DNA from: Linnemannia hyalina
Lineage: Eukaryota > Mortierellomycota > Mortierellomycetes > Mortierellales > Mortierellaceae
DNA length: 64,000 nt
Direction of reading: 5' to 3'
NCBI GenBank assembly: GCA_019671135.1
Contig: JAHRHY010000003.1
Location: 2,542,001 to 2,606,000, forward strand
In this document: positions 12,901 through 23,882 of the stretch, one piece after another
Layout of the letters: each line of letters opens with the position of its first letter
Numbering within the stretch: the stretch's first letter is position 1
Made by a program: the position numbers and the translations under genes
Notes under the pieces: generated by a model
The model's database searches: none
Seen by the model: the letters and a program-made list of their open reading frames with translations, nothing else
What the model was told of the DNA's origin: nothing

Positions 12901-13538
12901 AGTTTTAACCCCACCATTAAGCAGGTCTTTTTTAGTTCGACAGGAACAGACCTTTCTTCGTTCTTTGTATGGAAATGAGTCTAATCGCCTCCTTTCTTTA
13001 ATGTCTTTGTCCATCTTTTAGAACCAATCATCGTCGAAACACATTGACAAAGAACAAGAAACAGACACAGTCGAGACAGGCAATAATCTTAGTCAAGGTA
13101 ATAATAATGAATTGTCCATTTGTAGGACACCGGCGGAGAATATTTCTCAATTGTCTGTTAAACACGAGGATTCAATCGACACACGGTATTGGACTGTGCC
13201 AACAGCAATGGGTTGTTTGTGACCTGTGACATGTCTCTCTGGGCAGATATGGACAATGGGGGCATATGGTCCAAAAGTGGACTTTGGTTGGCAAAATGGA
13301 AAAGATAACGAACGAGAGCCAGGGGGTTGTTTGTTCGCAAGAGAACAAAGGATGATGTGCTTACTTGCTCCGCCTATCTCTGCTCTGCTCTGCTTGCTCT
13401 GCTCCGACACATATATACTTCACCCGATATCTTTTTACTTGGCTTGACCATACCATACCTATGCCTACTGTTCTTATGTAAGGTGATGATCCCTTCACTA
13501 ACCTTTCTTTATCTCTTCTCTTCTCTTTCCCCCTTCAA

Positions 13539-13545
13539 TATAAAA
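13539..13545 (+). promoter_or_regulatory. TATA-like box ahead of CBM21 gene
   Basis: TATAAAA about 400 bp upstream of the CBM21 start codon. It is followed by an almost continuous pyrimidine leader with CT and CA repeats (13836-13932). Inferred core promoter; no other evidence. Confidence 0.4.
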
Positions 13546-13833
13546 CCATTGCCTTCGCCGCCTCTCTTTTTCATCTCTTTCTTTCTCTTTTCTTCTTCTC
13601 TCTTGTTCAACCAACCTCCACTCCTACTCCTAACTCCAACCCTACCCCCCGCTGCTATTCTCACGCACCTCCTTTATATCTGATTTCATTATTCCTTTCC
13701 ACCCTCCCCTTCTCTCTTTTCCTTTTTTCCTTTTGACTTTTCTTCACCCCTTCTTCCCCTTCATCATCATCATATCAAATCATCACACCCCTTCCCCTCC
13801 CCCCGCTTTATCTTTCTCCTCGTTTTACCCTCT

Positions 13834-13835
<2 letters not shown>

Positions 13836-13877
<42 letters not shown>

Positions 13878-13932
13878 TCGTCTTTACTCCACTGCAGTCT
13901 CCTTTCTCTCTCACACACACACACACACACAT
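13836..13932. repeat. (CT)n and (CA)n leader repeats
   Basis: Alternating CT blocks at about 13836-13880 and a CA block at about 13911-13930, ending 15 bases before the CBM21 start codon. They probably lie in the 5' untranslated leader. Confidence 0.8.
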
Positions 13933-13946
13933 ATCACAACAAACAA

Positions 13947-15596
13947 ATGTCGCTGTCAACATCCCCCGCAGACCACTCCCAGCCCTTCGTCCTCGCCAGT
14001 CCCGACCGCGTCGTCTTCAGGACCATCCCTCACCCCATCGCCTCCTCCAACAAAAGAGTCACCCTTTCCCTCAGACGCTCCTCTCCTTCCATTAACAACA
14101 CCTCCAGTCAAATCCCTGTCAACACCCAGAGCCCCAATACCCCCAGACAACACACTCCTCCTATGAGCACAGCTTCCTCTTCCCCTTCGCCTTCGCCACT
14201 GCGTGCTACTCCTCCTCCTCCTGTCAAGACAACAAATCTCACCACCGTCCTCACCCCTTCCACCCCCAGCCCCATTCGCAACCATCAAACTGTCCTCATC
14301 GGCAAGAACGGCCTTCCCATCAAGTCTGCTCTCAAGAGCCCTGCAACTGCTAGCCCTATCTGCAATGGCCAGGCTAGGCCCTCGACAATCCGATCCTACA
14401 CTTCGCCTTCTGCCCTCACCAGCCCCAAATACGTCCACTTCAACTCCCAGCTTGAGCATGTTCGCCTCTTCTTGCAGGGCGAGATGCCCTCCTGCGTATC
14501 TGACCGCGAGACCATCGTCGATGCCCGCCAGAACGGCGAGTCGACCAGCGACATCAAGCTGACGCTCACCAACTGGTCCCCTGTTGCTGCTGGCACCTTC
14601 CAACCCGGCGACATTAATGCCGCCGGCGCTGCCCCTCTGCGTGTCGAGACCATGGCGCTCTCACAGGACCAGACGGAGTTGCAGGGCAAGATTCTGATCC
14701 ACAACATTGCCTTCCACAAGCGCGTCTCTGTCCGCTACACGACCGACTACTGGCAGACGCAGACAGAGGTCGCTGCCGAGTATGAGGAGTCGATCCCTGG
14801 GTCGGCGCTTGATCGGTTTGCGTTCAAGATTCCGATGGAGATGGAGAAGACGATGGTAGAGCGGTCGTTCTGCTTTGCGGTGCGGTATCAGGTGATTGGA
14901 CGTGAATTTTGGGACAGCAACAACGGAATGAACTATCATGTGGAATGCAAACGCGTCGTCGTCGTCGCCCCTCCTGTCGTGTCCGATCTCTCCAAGCAGA
15001 TGAACTCCATCCTCCTCGCCTCCCAAATGCCCGACTTCTCCAAGCCTGTCCTCAAGAAGAAGAACGCCAACAACCGCTACGACCTCTCCACCTCCCTTTC
15101 CGCTGCCTACAGCCAGCCCATCGGCAGCACCCCTACCTGGGCCAAGCGCGACGCTATCCCTGTCGCCCAGACCGCTTACCGGCCAAGCGAGTACATCACT
15201 ACTCCCGTCCAGTCTCCTCCTGGCTACCACCACTCGCTCTATGCCTCGTCGCCCAAATTTGTCAACTCATACCTCTCTGCCGCCTCGCCCCCAGAACACT
15301 TCCACATTGGCTTTGACCAATTGTCTCTCGACCGATCGATGCCCATCAAGAAGCAACAGCTCTCGCGCAGCCAGTCGTGGAATGGACGTGACCAAGAGGC
15401 CAGCTCTGGTTTCTCTTCTTTCTCCTCGTCCCCCTCTGCATCTGCCCCCATCTCGATCCCTACCTCTAAGGCCCACGGCATGGGCTCCTCTGGCTACTAC
15501 GACTTGGTCGATCGCTACTGCTTCTATGAGTCAAGCCCCCACTCCAGCCCATATTCGAGCTACCCCAACTCCCCAACTCCCTGCATCCGCGGCTAA
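13947..15596 (+). CDS. CBM21 protein phosphatase 1 regulatory (glycogen-targeting) subunit
   Basis: Predicted Gac1/PPP1R3-type subunit that directs protein phosphatase 1 to glycogen and so promotes glycogen synthase activation. Single exon, 549 residues. The N-terminal ~150 residues are Ser/Pro/Thr-rich. An RVxF-type PP1 docking motif is visible as KYVHF at residues 161-165. The CBM21 domain follows at about 205-335, with the family motifs LTNWSP near its start, GKILIHNIAFHKRVSVRYTTDYW in its core and REFWDSNNGMNY near its end. The remaining ~210 residues are low complexity, rich in Ser, Pro and Tyr. The ATG follows a CA-rich leader with no in-frame alternative upstream. The order (docking motif before CBM21) matches glycogen-targeting subunits rather than CBM21 glucoamylases, and no signal peptide is seen. 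Confidence 0.92.
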   Translation: MSLSTSPADHSQPFVLASPDRVVFRTIPHPIASSNKRVTLSLRRSSPSINNTSSQIPVNTQSPNTPRQHTPPMSTASSSPSPSPLRATPPPPVKTTNLTTVLTPSTPSPIRNHQTVLIGKNGLPIKSALKSPATASPICNGQARPSTIRSYTSPSALTSPKYVHFNSQLEHVRLFLQGEMPSCVSDRETIVDARQNGESTSDIKLTLTNWSPVAAGTFQPGDINAAGAAPLRVETMALSQDQTELQGKILIHNIAFHKRVSVRYTTDYWQTQTEVAAEYEESIPGSALDRFAFKIPMEMEKTMVERSFCFAVRYQVIGREFWDSNNGMNYHVECKRVVVVAPPVVSDLSKQMNSILLASQMPDFSKPVLKKKNANNRYDLSTSLSAAYSQPIGSTPTWAKRDAIPVAQTAYRPSEYITTPVQSPPGYHHSLYASSPKFVNSYLSAASPPEHFHIGFDQLSLDRSMPIKKQQLSRSQSWNGRDQEASSGFSSFSSSPSASAPISIPTSKAHGMGSSGYYDLVDRYCFYESSPHSSPYSSYPNSPTPCIRG

Positions 15597-16362
15597 ATCT
15601 CGAAGGGTTTCTTTTTTCTTCGCCTTTTCTTTTGCTTGACCTTTTGTTGCTTTTTTCCCCCTCATGTACATAGTTTTCCTTTTGATTCCCTTTTATTTTG
15701 CGTTGCTTTTTTCGCTTGTACTTTTTACGTCTTTTTCTTTCGTCGTTTTTCTTTCAGCAAGTGCTTTCCCTGCATGTAGACCCCCTCTGTACTAGTAGTT
15801 TCTATCCATATCTCTCTATGTGTTGTCTTTAACAAATATTCAAAATAGTAAAGAAATAACCTTCGAGATGAATATCACCAATACATACATCTTATCGTGA
15901 ATGTGAACCATTCATTGCCAATTGAACAATTTTTTTGATGCTGTCTGCCCAATGCATTGACATGTTTGCTGACCCAATTGAGCTTTCTGAAGAATTGATG
16001 TAAGACAGGGAATGGTAGTAGCATATGTGGTACGACTATCTATCTGCACGATGAAAGCACGGACCAACCCAGTATCGAAAAGACAGTCCATCTAAGCCAC
16101 AACAACATTCTCTTTCTTTTTTTTTTTTTTTTTTTGGTTGAACCTGAACAAGTTCAGCGCTGTGTTGCAGGTAGCCCATCACTCTTCGCTTCTGCATCTC
16201 AGGACCCTCTTCACCATCTCTTCAAAGACGTCCTTCAGAAACCAGAACTTTGTTATCTATTCCAAGGAGGCAGCACCAGTCGTTTTATACCTTCACCCTT
16301 CCCCCCCCCCCCTCTCCACAGGACAAACCCAGCAGAAATAGCAGGAGGATTAAAAAAATATC
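15597..16362. other. Intergenic: CBM21 3' end and Rrp17 promoter
   Basis: The T-rich 3' flank of the CBM21 gene, then AT-rich spacer, a 19-base T run at 16117-16135 and a C run near 16305. No gene seen. Confidence 0.6.
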
Positions 16363-17760
16363 ATGAGCGCGAATACCACCAACTTGCAGGCGCTATCGAG
16401 CGGTGGAGATGTGTATGCAAAGAAGCGTAAAGCCCGTCAGGAGCAACTGGCCGAAGTCACCTTTGACCCCGAAGCCCGCAAGTACGTTTATTGTCGTGGC
16501 TTTTTTTTTTCCACTTATCGATCAATGGACCCCCCTGTTGGTCAATGTCTGTTACTTGTAGGGGATTCCGTCCTTTTTCCATGAAAAAGTGGAGCTAGAT
16601 CATGATGCCCAGGGAACAGTCAAGGGGGGGGGGGGGGGGGGGTCCATACCAAGTTGGCTTGCCCTTTATTATACCATGTACCAAAACTAACCCCGTATAC
16701 CTTCTTTTTTTATGGATCAATTGTTGTGTCTCGATAGGGAGTATTTGACTGGATTCCATAAGCGAAAGGTGCATCGTCAGAATGTGGCGCGGGAACTGGC
16801 AAAGCAGAAGGAACATGAGGAGAAACTTGAGGCCAGGAAGGAGGCTCGTGCTGCCCGTAAAGAGATGCAGGAGGAGAAAGTTCAGGAGTATGAGAAGTAC
16901 CGCCGCCGTAAGTCTTTTTTTTTTTTTTCTGTCAATCCCCCCCTCCCCATGTTGAGGTGTTCGTTCTGGGATTGGTATGTTTGCAAAGGGGTCTTTTTTG
17001 AGGATTGTAATTGTTGCTAATATACTTTCTTTCTGGCATGTAAAAATAGAGCTGAAGATCAAGTACGGAGAGGCGTTGAGCGACGAAGAGGATGACACAA
17101 TATTCTCTTCTGACGACGAGGACTCGAAAAAGAAGGACCCTAAGGAATCCAAATTCAAGACGAAGACCTCCCTCACCACCGTCACCGTCATTGAGGACAT
17201 GGATCAGGACGACGGGACCTTTGGAACCCCCAAAAATAATACTGCTACTATGGAAAAGGCTGCCAAGAAGAATGAGTCTAAATCAGGGGAGCAGGATGGG
17301 GAGGATGATGAGAATGTGGATGGTGAGGAGGGTGGGGATAAGAAGCGTCAGAAGCTTGGAAGTTCGTCGGCTACTTCTGCCAAGGGTGCGAAGAAGGTGT
17401 ACCCTCCTAAAGAGAAGAAGAAGAAGTTCCGTAAGTTTCTAGTTTTCTTATGTGTCCTTGTGTATCAAGGTTTCGATCCGTATTGAAAGCCCTCTCGCTT
17501 TTTGTCCCCACTTCATCCATTAACCCGTTTTCTTGTTGTTGTTTTTCTATATGATAGGCTACGAAGGCAAGGTGCAGAGAAAGATTACGGCGATGACGGA
17601 TAGAGGCCGCGGAGGTGGCGGCGGACGTGGGGGTGGACGTGGCGGCGGACGCGGTGGTGCTAGTGGTGGACGCGGTGGTGCTAGTAGCGGACGCGGTGGT
17701 GCTGGTGGCGGACGCGGTGGTGCTGGTGGCGGACGTGGCGGACGTGGCGGTCGCAGGTAA
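16363..17760 (+). CDS. Nucleolar Rrp17/NOL12-family protein
   Basis: Member of the Rrp17/NOL12 (Nop25) family; yeast Rrp17 is a nucleolar 5'-3' exonuclease used in 60S subunit maturation. Exons 16363-16481, 16738-16907, 17050-17430 and 17558-17760 give 290 residues. The conserved core is at the N-terminus: VTFDPEARKEYLTGFHKRKVHR restored across intron 1, then a charged coiled coil (ARELAKQKEHEEKLEARKEAR) to about residue 97. A Glu/Asp/Lys-rich middle follows, and a basic segment YEGKVQRKITAMTDR leads to an extreme Gly/Arg tail of RGG-like repeats over the last ~50 residues, likely RNA binding. Intron 1 contains a 19-base G run. It is convergent with the PX gene, with 202 bp between stop codons. 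Confidence 0.85.
16624..16642. repeat. 19-base poly(G) run inside an intron
   Basis: Uninterrupted G tract within intron 1 of the Rrp17-like gene. Such a run could form a quadruplex in the pre-mRNA and is prone to length error. Confidence 0.85.
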
Positions 17761-17962
17761 AGATCTGTTTTTGTTCTTTTACTTTTTCATTTCTTTTCAT
17801 TTCATACCAGCATCTTCGTCTCTTTTGTTTTGTTTTATTCTGTCCCACCATTATCCATTAAAATCATATCTCAACAGCATCACAACACAAACGGTGCAGA
17901 GTAAGAGATATTACATTATGGATGCTTATATACACTAGAAAAGACAGAAAAAAAAAAGGACT

Positions 17963-20835
17963 TCAAAGGGTAGGAGTAGCAGTAGGACCGAGGAACCATT
18001 GCACGACCACAGGGGAATCCCCCATGATCGGATGAGCGACCACCCATTCCAAAAAGTACTCCAACTCCCTCCGCCGCTTCTCCACAAACGCGGGCCGGAA
18101 CTTGCCCACAACTTTCTTGGGCGGTAACTTGGGCATCCCGCGGATAATACTCCCGCTAGCGCTTTGCTGGCTGGAAGTGCTGGTGACAGATGTTGAAGAC
18201 GCCATCCTGGAATGTGACGAATATCCAGTGCCATCCTCATCGTCGTCCTCGTCCTCGTCGTTATAGTCCTCGTCTTCGTCATTACTCATGAACGGCGAAA
18301 CCCTGTGCCCGCCCGATAGAGGGTTACCACCACCACCACGTGGTGAGGCATGGATAGTGGGGACGGCAGAAGAAGAGTAAGACCTCGAGAACAACTGCCG
18401 CGCGTCACGGATCCCACCCTTCCTTGGCTCTCGGAACGTCTCCACTAGCTGCCCCCTCAGTGTTACAAAGTCTGTGTAGCGTTTCCGTACATGTATCACA
18501 CGTGGTGGAGCTTGAGTTGCGTTCGATCCTAGTCCTGACATTGAGGATGAGGATGTTGGCGCGACTGATGTGAAACCTGTTACGACTCTGGTTGGGATAG
18601 GTGGGGAGACATACCCATGACCATGCGCTGCTGTCACCTGCTGGGCAGACGTTGCTCGCGAGATGGTCGCATCCAGACCCCGTATCGCTCGTCCTCCTGC
18701 TCCTCCGATCCCTCTCTCAGATCCACGGAAAGGTAGTGGTGGTGATGGGATAGGGGCGCTCTGAGGTCTCAACAACGGTGGCAAGGCAAACTCTGGCTCG
18801 GTGTTCGCATGCGACGGCCGTGTAGTCAACGGTGCTGCAGTAGTCGCCAGTGGTCGCCAAGGCAGTGGTGGCGGTGGTGCTGAATCGTCGTCCTCTTCCA
18901 TCGATCGCATCTCCATCAACAGCCTCTCTGCCGAGTCGCCCAGTTCTGGAAACGAGAGTGACCGAGTCATCATTAGAGCCGCCTTGCTGGGCGGTGGTCG
19001 CAGAGGCGCCTCCGCCATTGCGTTGCTTGTGATGCCCGTATTAGTTGTTGTCGTAGGTGATGAATTAAGATTATTGTTATTGACCAGTTGGTCAGATCCC
19101 TGAGCGTCTGCATGTCCAGCATGCGGTGCTGAGGAGGTATGTTGATCCTGTGCTGTCGATGATCCATCGCCTCCGTTCCTGATCTGGTTCTGGTTCTGGT
19201 TCTGGCGTGGCGGAAGAGGCACTTTGGCCTTGGCGGGGTCGCACAGTGTCAGCGAGACATTGTACACCGTAAAAGACCCAATCCCGCGTCCAACCCGAAT
19301 CGGATTGCTGACCGTTACCGACTCTGCGAATGGTAACCGAGGTCCAGTTCTTGGTTGATGTTGTTGGTGCAGAGACGATGTAGGTTGAGACGCCGAACGC
19401 TGATGAGCTCCGCCTTGCTGCTGCATCTGTTGCTGCCTCGAACCCGCTGCTGCCAAAGACGCATTCCGCTGCCGCTGGAGTTGTTGATGCTGTAAAGCCG
19501 ACAGACTGGACTGGGAAGGCGGCTGTGTTGGCGCGTTGTCAAACGGCCATTCCGAGGATGCCAAGGCAGACGTGTATCCGATTTCAATAGGGAGATCGGG
19601 CTTGTTTCGTTCCTGTCGACCCTTGGATCGATTCCGGGATCGAGATCTCGAAATCCTGAAGCGCCTTTTGCCACCCGATCTCTGACGCCGCAACGATCCA
19701 CTGCCTCGAGATAACCCTGGTGCGCCATCCTGACCTGTCTGTCCATCGTTCCTGTCAGAATCCTATTATCCACAACATCAAACATTAATTAGATCCCGTA
19801 TTTCATATGCACACTTCCCATGAACAAGTGACCATAACAAGCACATATGTTAATTACCTCAGAATACTGGTCGTCCTGGTCATCGCCATCATCCATAGAA
19901 TCCTGATTAGGGATGCGCTCTAAAAGCCCCTTTCCTTGCAAAAAGTAAGGCTGAGGAACCGGCTCTGTCGGCGTAGGGTTCATAGCCCTCTCCAGATCCT
20001 TGGCCAACTGCGACATCTGCTCTTCGGCATTGGTTATCTCGTTCCTGGGAAACTGCCCCGTTGCCGGAGAATTAGGTGCTGTCTGGATTGGAGAAGGTTT
20101 TAGCTGTGAACGCTGCAAACGAGGCGAGGTTGGACTTTTTGGGCCATCGCCTGGAGCCGAGGGCGTTGGCGGTGACTGCAGTCGAGAGGCAGACAAGAAT
20201 CCTGGGCTGAGTGCGCGCGTCGGAGTCCTGCCTCTCGTGGGTGACTCGAACGACTCCTGTGCCAATGTAGTAACGATTTGGTCCATCGAGGCGACTGGTG
20301 TTTTCCCGAGTGTGTGTCCGACTGTCCCGTTGCCGTAGTTGTGTCCGTTGCTATTGATTGACTCTGTTCCTGACATCGATGTTGTGGATGAAGTAGAAAA
20401 GAGTCCTCTGGGAACTCTTCGCACAGGCAAGGGGGAACGGACTGCATCTGTACTTTTTGGCACTTTGCTTTCTGGTAATCTTGACTTGTTTTCCGAATTA
20501 GTGTTCCGTTGAGGACTGCTCTGAGTCAAGGACGGTTTGTTGGGCACATTTGTCGGTGGGGAGATGGGCGTATCCAGGGGTGACGAGATTGGTGTTGAAA
20601 ACGATGCAAAAGACGACAGAGACGACGACGTTGTCGCAGAATTCAGACCGGTATCCGCTCGGTTGTGTTTGGCTGTTGACCTCACAGACGCCGTCAGTAC
20701 AGGTGTAGTAGCGATCGATAACGGTCCATCGTCGAGACTGATCGTCGATAATCCGTTTGTTGTCCCTGGTCGTTTCTTTGGCGTGGGAACATTTTCTTTT
20801 GTGTTCTTGCTCTTGGTGCTGCAGTTGTTATTGTT

Positions 20836-20868
<33 letters not shown>

Positions 20869-22000
20869 GGTCGAGAGAGCCAATGGGTCAGATATTTCTA
20901 TTGCAGGTGGTGAAGGTGGTGCAGCTTTAGCCTCGGCCTCTGCTTCCGAGTCAGAAGGATCTGTAATGGGCGTCGAGGGAAAACGTGCTGCAGAGAGGCG
21001 CTTTGGTGACGCAAAGGGTGACTGAGCGCCAAAGTTGGGTGAGGTCGAGAATAAGCCAAGCGGATGGCGATTCAATGATCCCGAGAGTCCTGGTGGCGTT
21101 CCAGAGGGTATTGTCGTCCCTGCAGCTGACCTGGCGGCGAATCCTGTCGGGATCGGAAGAGACTTGGCATGAGTATCTGTGGTAGTGGAAGTGGACGACA
21201 ACGATAACGGTGTTCCTGATACCTTGGATGTCTTGGAGTCAGCTGGAGAAGAAACAACTAACAAGTAGAATTAAAATAGGTCAGTCGTTGTTGCCGTTGG
21301 TGACGTCTAGATGACCAACACAAATAAAAAGAAGAAAGACAACGGTCTCTTTCGTATACTTACTTTGAAGGGCCTTCTTGACGTGAACTTGGAGAGCATC
21401 CGTGGATTCGCTCAAGATGCGGGCCTCGTCTTCGTCGTCAATCTCTTCCACGTGGTCTAGAGCACTCTTGAACAGCTTGCTTGTCTCCCAGACATTCCTG
21501 CGTAAATCAATTGCTACAAACCCATAACCACATGGCGCAACAGAAGGGTAAGAGGGAGTGGGGTTACAATCAAGTTAATTAACATTGAATGTGGATAAAA
21601 GATGTTCAATTGAAATAGAAAAACCCACTAGATGTGGGGTGATATGTACCTTGTTGACATTGCTCTGACCTTTGGGCCTCCTCTTCGGGAGTAAGCGATC
21701 CTCTGGCATCCTCGATCTCGCCCAGCAGTTTGTCACTCTGACGTTGTAGTAACACTATTATCAAGTGGACAAAACAACCAAGCAAGAAAGGTATACCACT
21801 GTGTCAATTTGTTGAAAATGGAACGTCTTTATACATTTTTTTGCAACGCCTTCCTCCCTTTACCCCCACTTTAAATGAGTACAAAAGAAAGAGAAGAAAG
21901 AGAGAAGAAAGAGAAAAGAAAGGAATGAAAGAGACTTACTGCTCACTTTCTGGGACAGTGTCAATAAGTCCCTGGCAGATGTTCGCCGGTCAGACCCCAT
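17963..22000 (-). CDS. Large PX-domain protein
   Basis: Five exons on the minus strand (22000-21940, 21754-21650, 21513-21364, 21257-19858, 19762-17963) give about 1171 residues. Residues ~5-105 form a helical module (DLLTLSQKVSMLLQRQ to DALQVHVKKALQ) of uncertain family. Then come ~600 residues of Ser/Pro/Thr-rich disordered sequence with a poly-Asn run from (GTT)n at 20824-20869. The C-terminal third holds a phox-homology (phosphoinositide-binding) domain in pieces: IRVGRGIGSFTVYNVSL near 727, KRYTDFVTLRGQL near 993, and LPPKKVVGKFRP followed by RRRELEYFLEWVVAHP from ~1117 to the end. Linkers of ~230 and ~100 residues interrupt the fold. Family fit for PX is good; overall role (endosomal sorting or signalling) is inference. 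The ATG at 22000 was chosen for its clean exon; an earlier in-frame ATG exists at 22045. Confidence 0.8.
20824..20869. repeat. (GTT)n repeat encoding poly-Asn on the minus strand
   Basis: Trinucleotide repeat inside exon 4 of the PX gene. On the coding strand it reads AAC and gives a run of about 15 Asn. Confidence 0.85.
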
Positions 22001-23882
22001 CCACGCCGGAGTGTAATGTTGCAGACTGACTAAACAGGGAGTCAACTACAAAGAACGGTGCAGTTGGGATTCTCTCTGTCACTTTTTGTCCACGATACGG
22101 TGTAGTTTCGTGTTTTCCTTTTGATTGATGCCACCACTCTTGTATTATTGCAGGTAGGAGGTGGATTAGGATGGGATGCCCTGCTAATGGAATGCAGGTG
22201 AAGGAAGGATGGGTGTGGAATGCAAAAGGGAATGCAAAAGGCAGGGGTGTGTGTCAAAGAGAGAGAAGGGACGTTTCAGAGCGGCGAAGATGGCGGATGT
22301 GATTGTTGTTAGAGTGGTTGCGCTGGTTGCGTTTGTTGGTTGGTTGTGAGGTAAAGGCGGAGGAATGAGAAAGTGGAGTGCAGAAGGGCCAGGGAAAAGG
22401 AGAGTATGAAGCTGAAGGGGGTTGTGTGTGTTAACCACGAGGATAGAGGGGAAGAGGGTTTTGTAAGGAATTACAAAAGAGATATAAAACCTTTTTTTAT
22501 ATATAATCTAGGACTTGTGCCCACCCTTGTCAATTGCCTCTCTATCTCTCTCTCTCAATTAGCCGAAAAGTAGCAAGGATAGAAAGACCACGCTGCAGTC
22601 CACACACAACACCACACCGAGTCCCATGCTCACCTCTATCACTCACTCCCATCCACATACATGCATTGGTAGTGGTTATGATTTGCATCTAGATGGACAG
22701 CTTCTTGGCGAGGGCTGTAGTGTCGACCACAGCACCAGACACATATCAGCCTTGGCGTGTGCGTGGAAAGCCACCTGGTCAAATAAGAGAGTTCGACACA
22801 GTACAGTCAAGGGTAGACCAACCACCTAGCGCCACTCGCTTAAGGGTTCATGGTGGCTGTAGAGATATTGCTGGGCGAGGACGCGAATTCTCAGATTAGC
22901 GATTCAGGTGTTCCCAGTTATTCTCACAAATCGCGCGCGTAGAAAACAAGGGAGGACCAAACGGTGCCAAGGACAGAAGCACCATTCATTATGAAAAGAT
23001 ATATGGGAAGTGTGCTCGTCGCGGTTCTGTACTTGTTTATCTCTTCATTTGTTTACTGTGCGTGTGTGTCCTGCCTTTCCCATTGGAAAACGCGCAAGAA
23101 ACAGAGAGAGAGAGTGAGGGTAATGGACAAGAACAAGTAGACATGCGAAAATATGTAAGTACGCCCCCTTCTCAAATTCCACAAGGATACCTTTTTTCAG
23201 GCCAGAACAGAACGTGTCCACTTCCCTTTTATTCAAAGAAAAAAGGGGAAGGTGGAAAGGTTCCTTTGAGATTCGACTGCACCCTTTCTTCCTTTGTACA
23301 TAGTGTTGATAGTCTGAGGTGGTGAGGGTGAGGGTGAAAGTTCGTCCCGAGTCATTCGCGTATTTTCGTCTTCTTCGTTGCCTCTCTGCGCCTTTGTCCA
23401 TTTAATCCACCACTTCCCCATTTGTCGCTCAGTCCATATCCGACATCGTCCTTCCTTCCTTCATTCTTCGTACTCACTTTCTTTCTTTTTTCATTCCTCT
23501 TCCCTTCCTTTCTTCTTTTTGTTCACTTTATCCATTGCTTCTTAATACCGCCCTTCTCTTTACTTCTTCTCCTCCTTCCTTCTCATCCCTTCTCTTTGCG
23601 ATCTCCCGTCCAAAGAGTTCTGCCCATTGCCAACAACCCTATCTCTACCTTTCTTCCGACACCGATATTTGTCTCCTCGTCATTTTTTACCTCTCTTTTC
23701 ATCAGAACATCTCCCAATTTCTTCTACCTTCAATTTCTATACCCTAGTGCAACACCTCACCATTGCTCTGCCTTGACAGGCAATCGGTTTCACCTGCTCT
23801 TATCCCACACCAATTGACACCCACCACCATTTGATATCACTTTACTTAAGATCACTCAAAGAAACAGAGGAACCAACCCATC
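22001..23882. promoter_or_regulatory. Divergent upstream region, PX gene / ABC transporter
   Basis: No gene supported. The right part (23420-23830) is strongly pyrimidine-rich on the plus strand and is probably the transporter's leader. A hydrophobic open frame lies there (23422-23817), but it is a by-product of CT-rich composition. Confidence 0.5.

Larger units (their letters stand above)
6974..13946. other. 7-kb gene-poor intergenic region
   Basis: No conserved protein is recognisable on either strand. It contains pyrimidine-rich plus-strand tracts (about 11030-11560 and 13440-13900) and a small tandem repeat near 10482-10517 (GGGTGGCTGGCGAA twice). Two TATA-like boxes occur, at 11004-11010 followed by a CT-rich stretch and at 13539-13545 ahead of the CBM21 gene. 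The last ~500 bp are probably promoter and leader of that gene. A lineage-specific short gene or non-coding RNA around 11.0-12.6 kb cannot be excluded. Confidence 0.5.

Noticed and set aside
17600..17757. Tandem GGCGGACGTGG repeats, considered as a satellite or CRISPR-like array
   Set aside because: In frame within the last exon of the Rrp17-like gene and encoding RGG motifs, with no spacers; arrays of the CRISPR type are not expected in a fungal nucleus.
23422..23817. Hydrophobic frame that could be a signal peptide for the ABC transporter
   Set aside because: The hydrophobicity comes from the CT-rich leader, and I found no convincing splice from it to the transporter frame.
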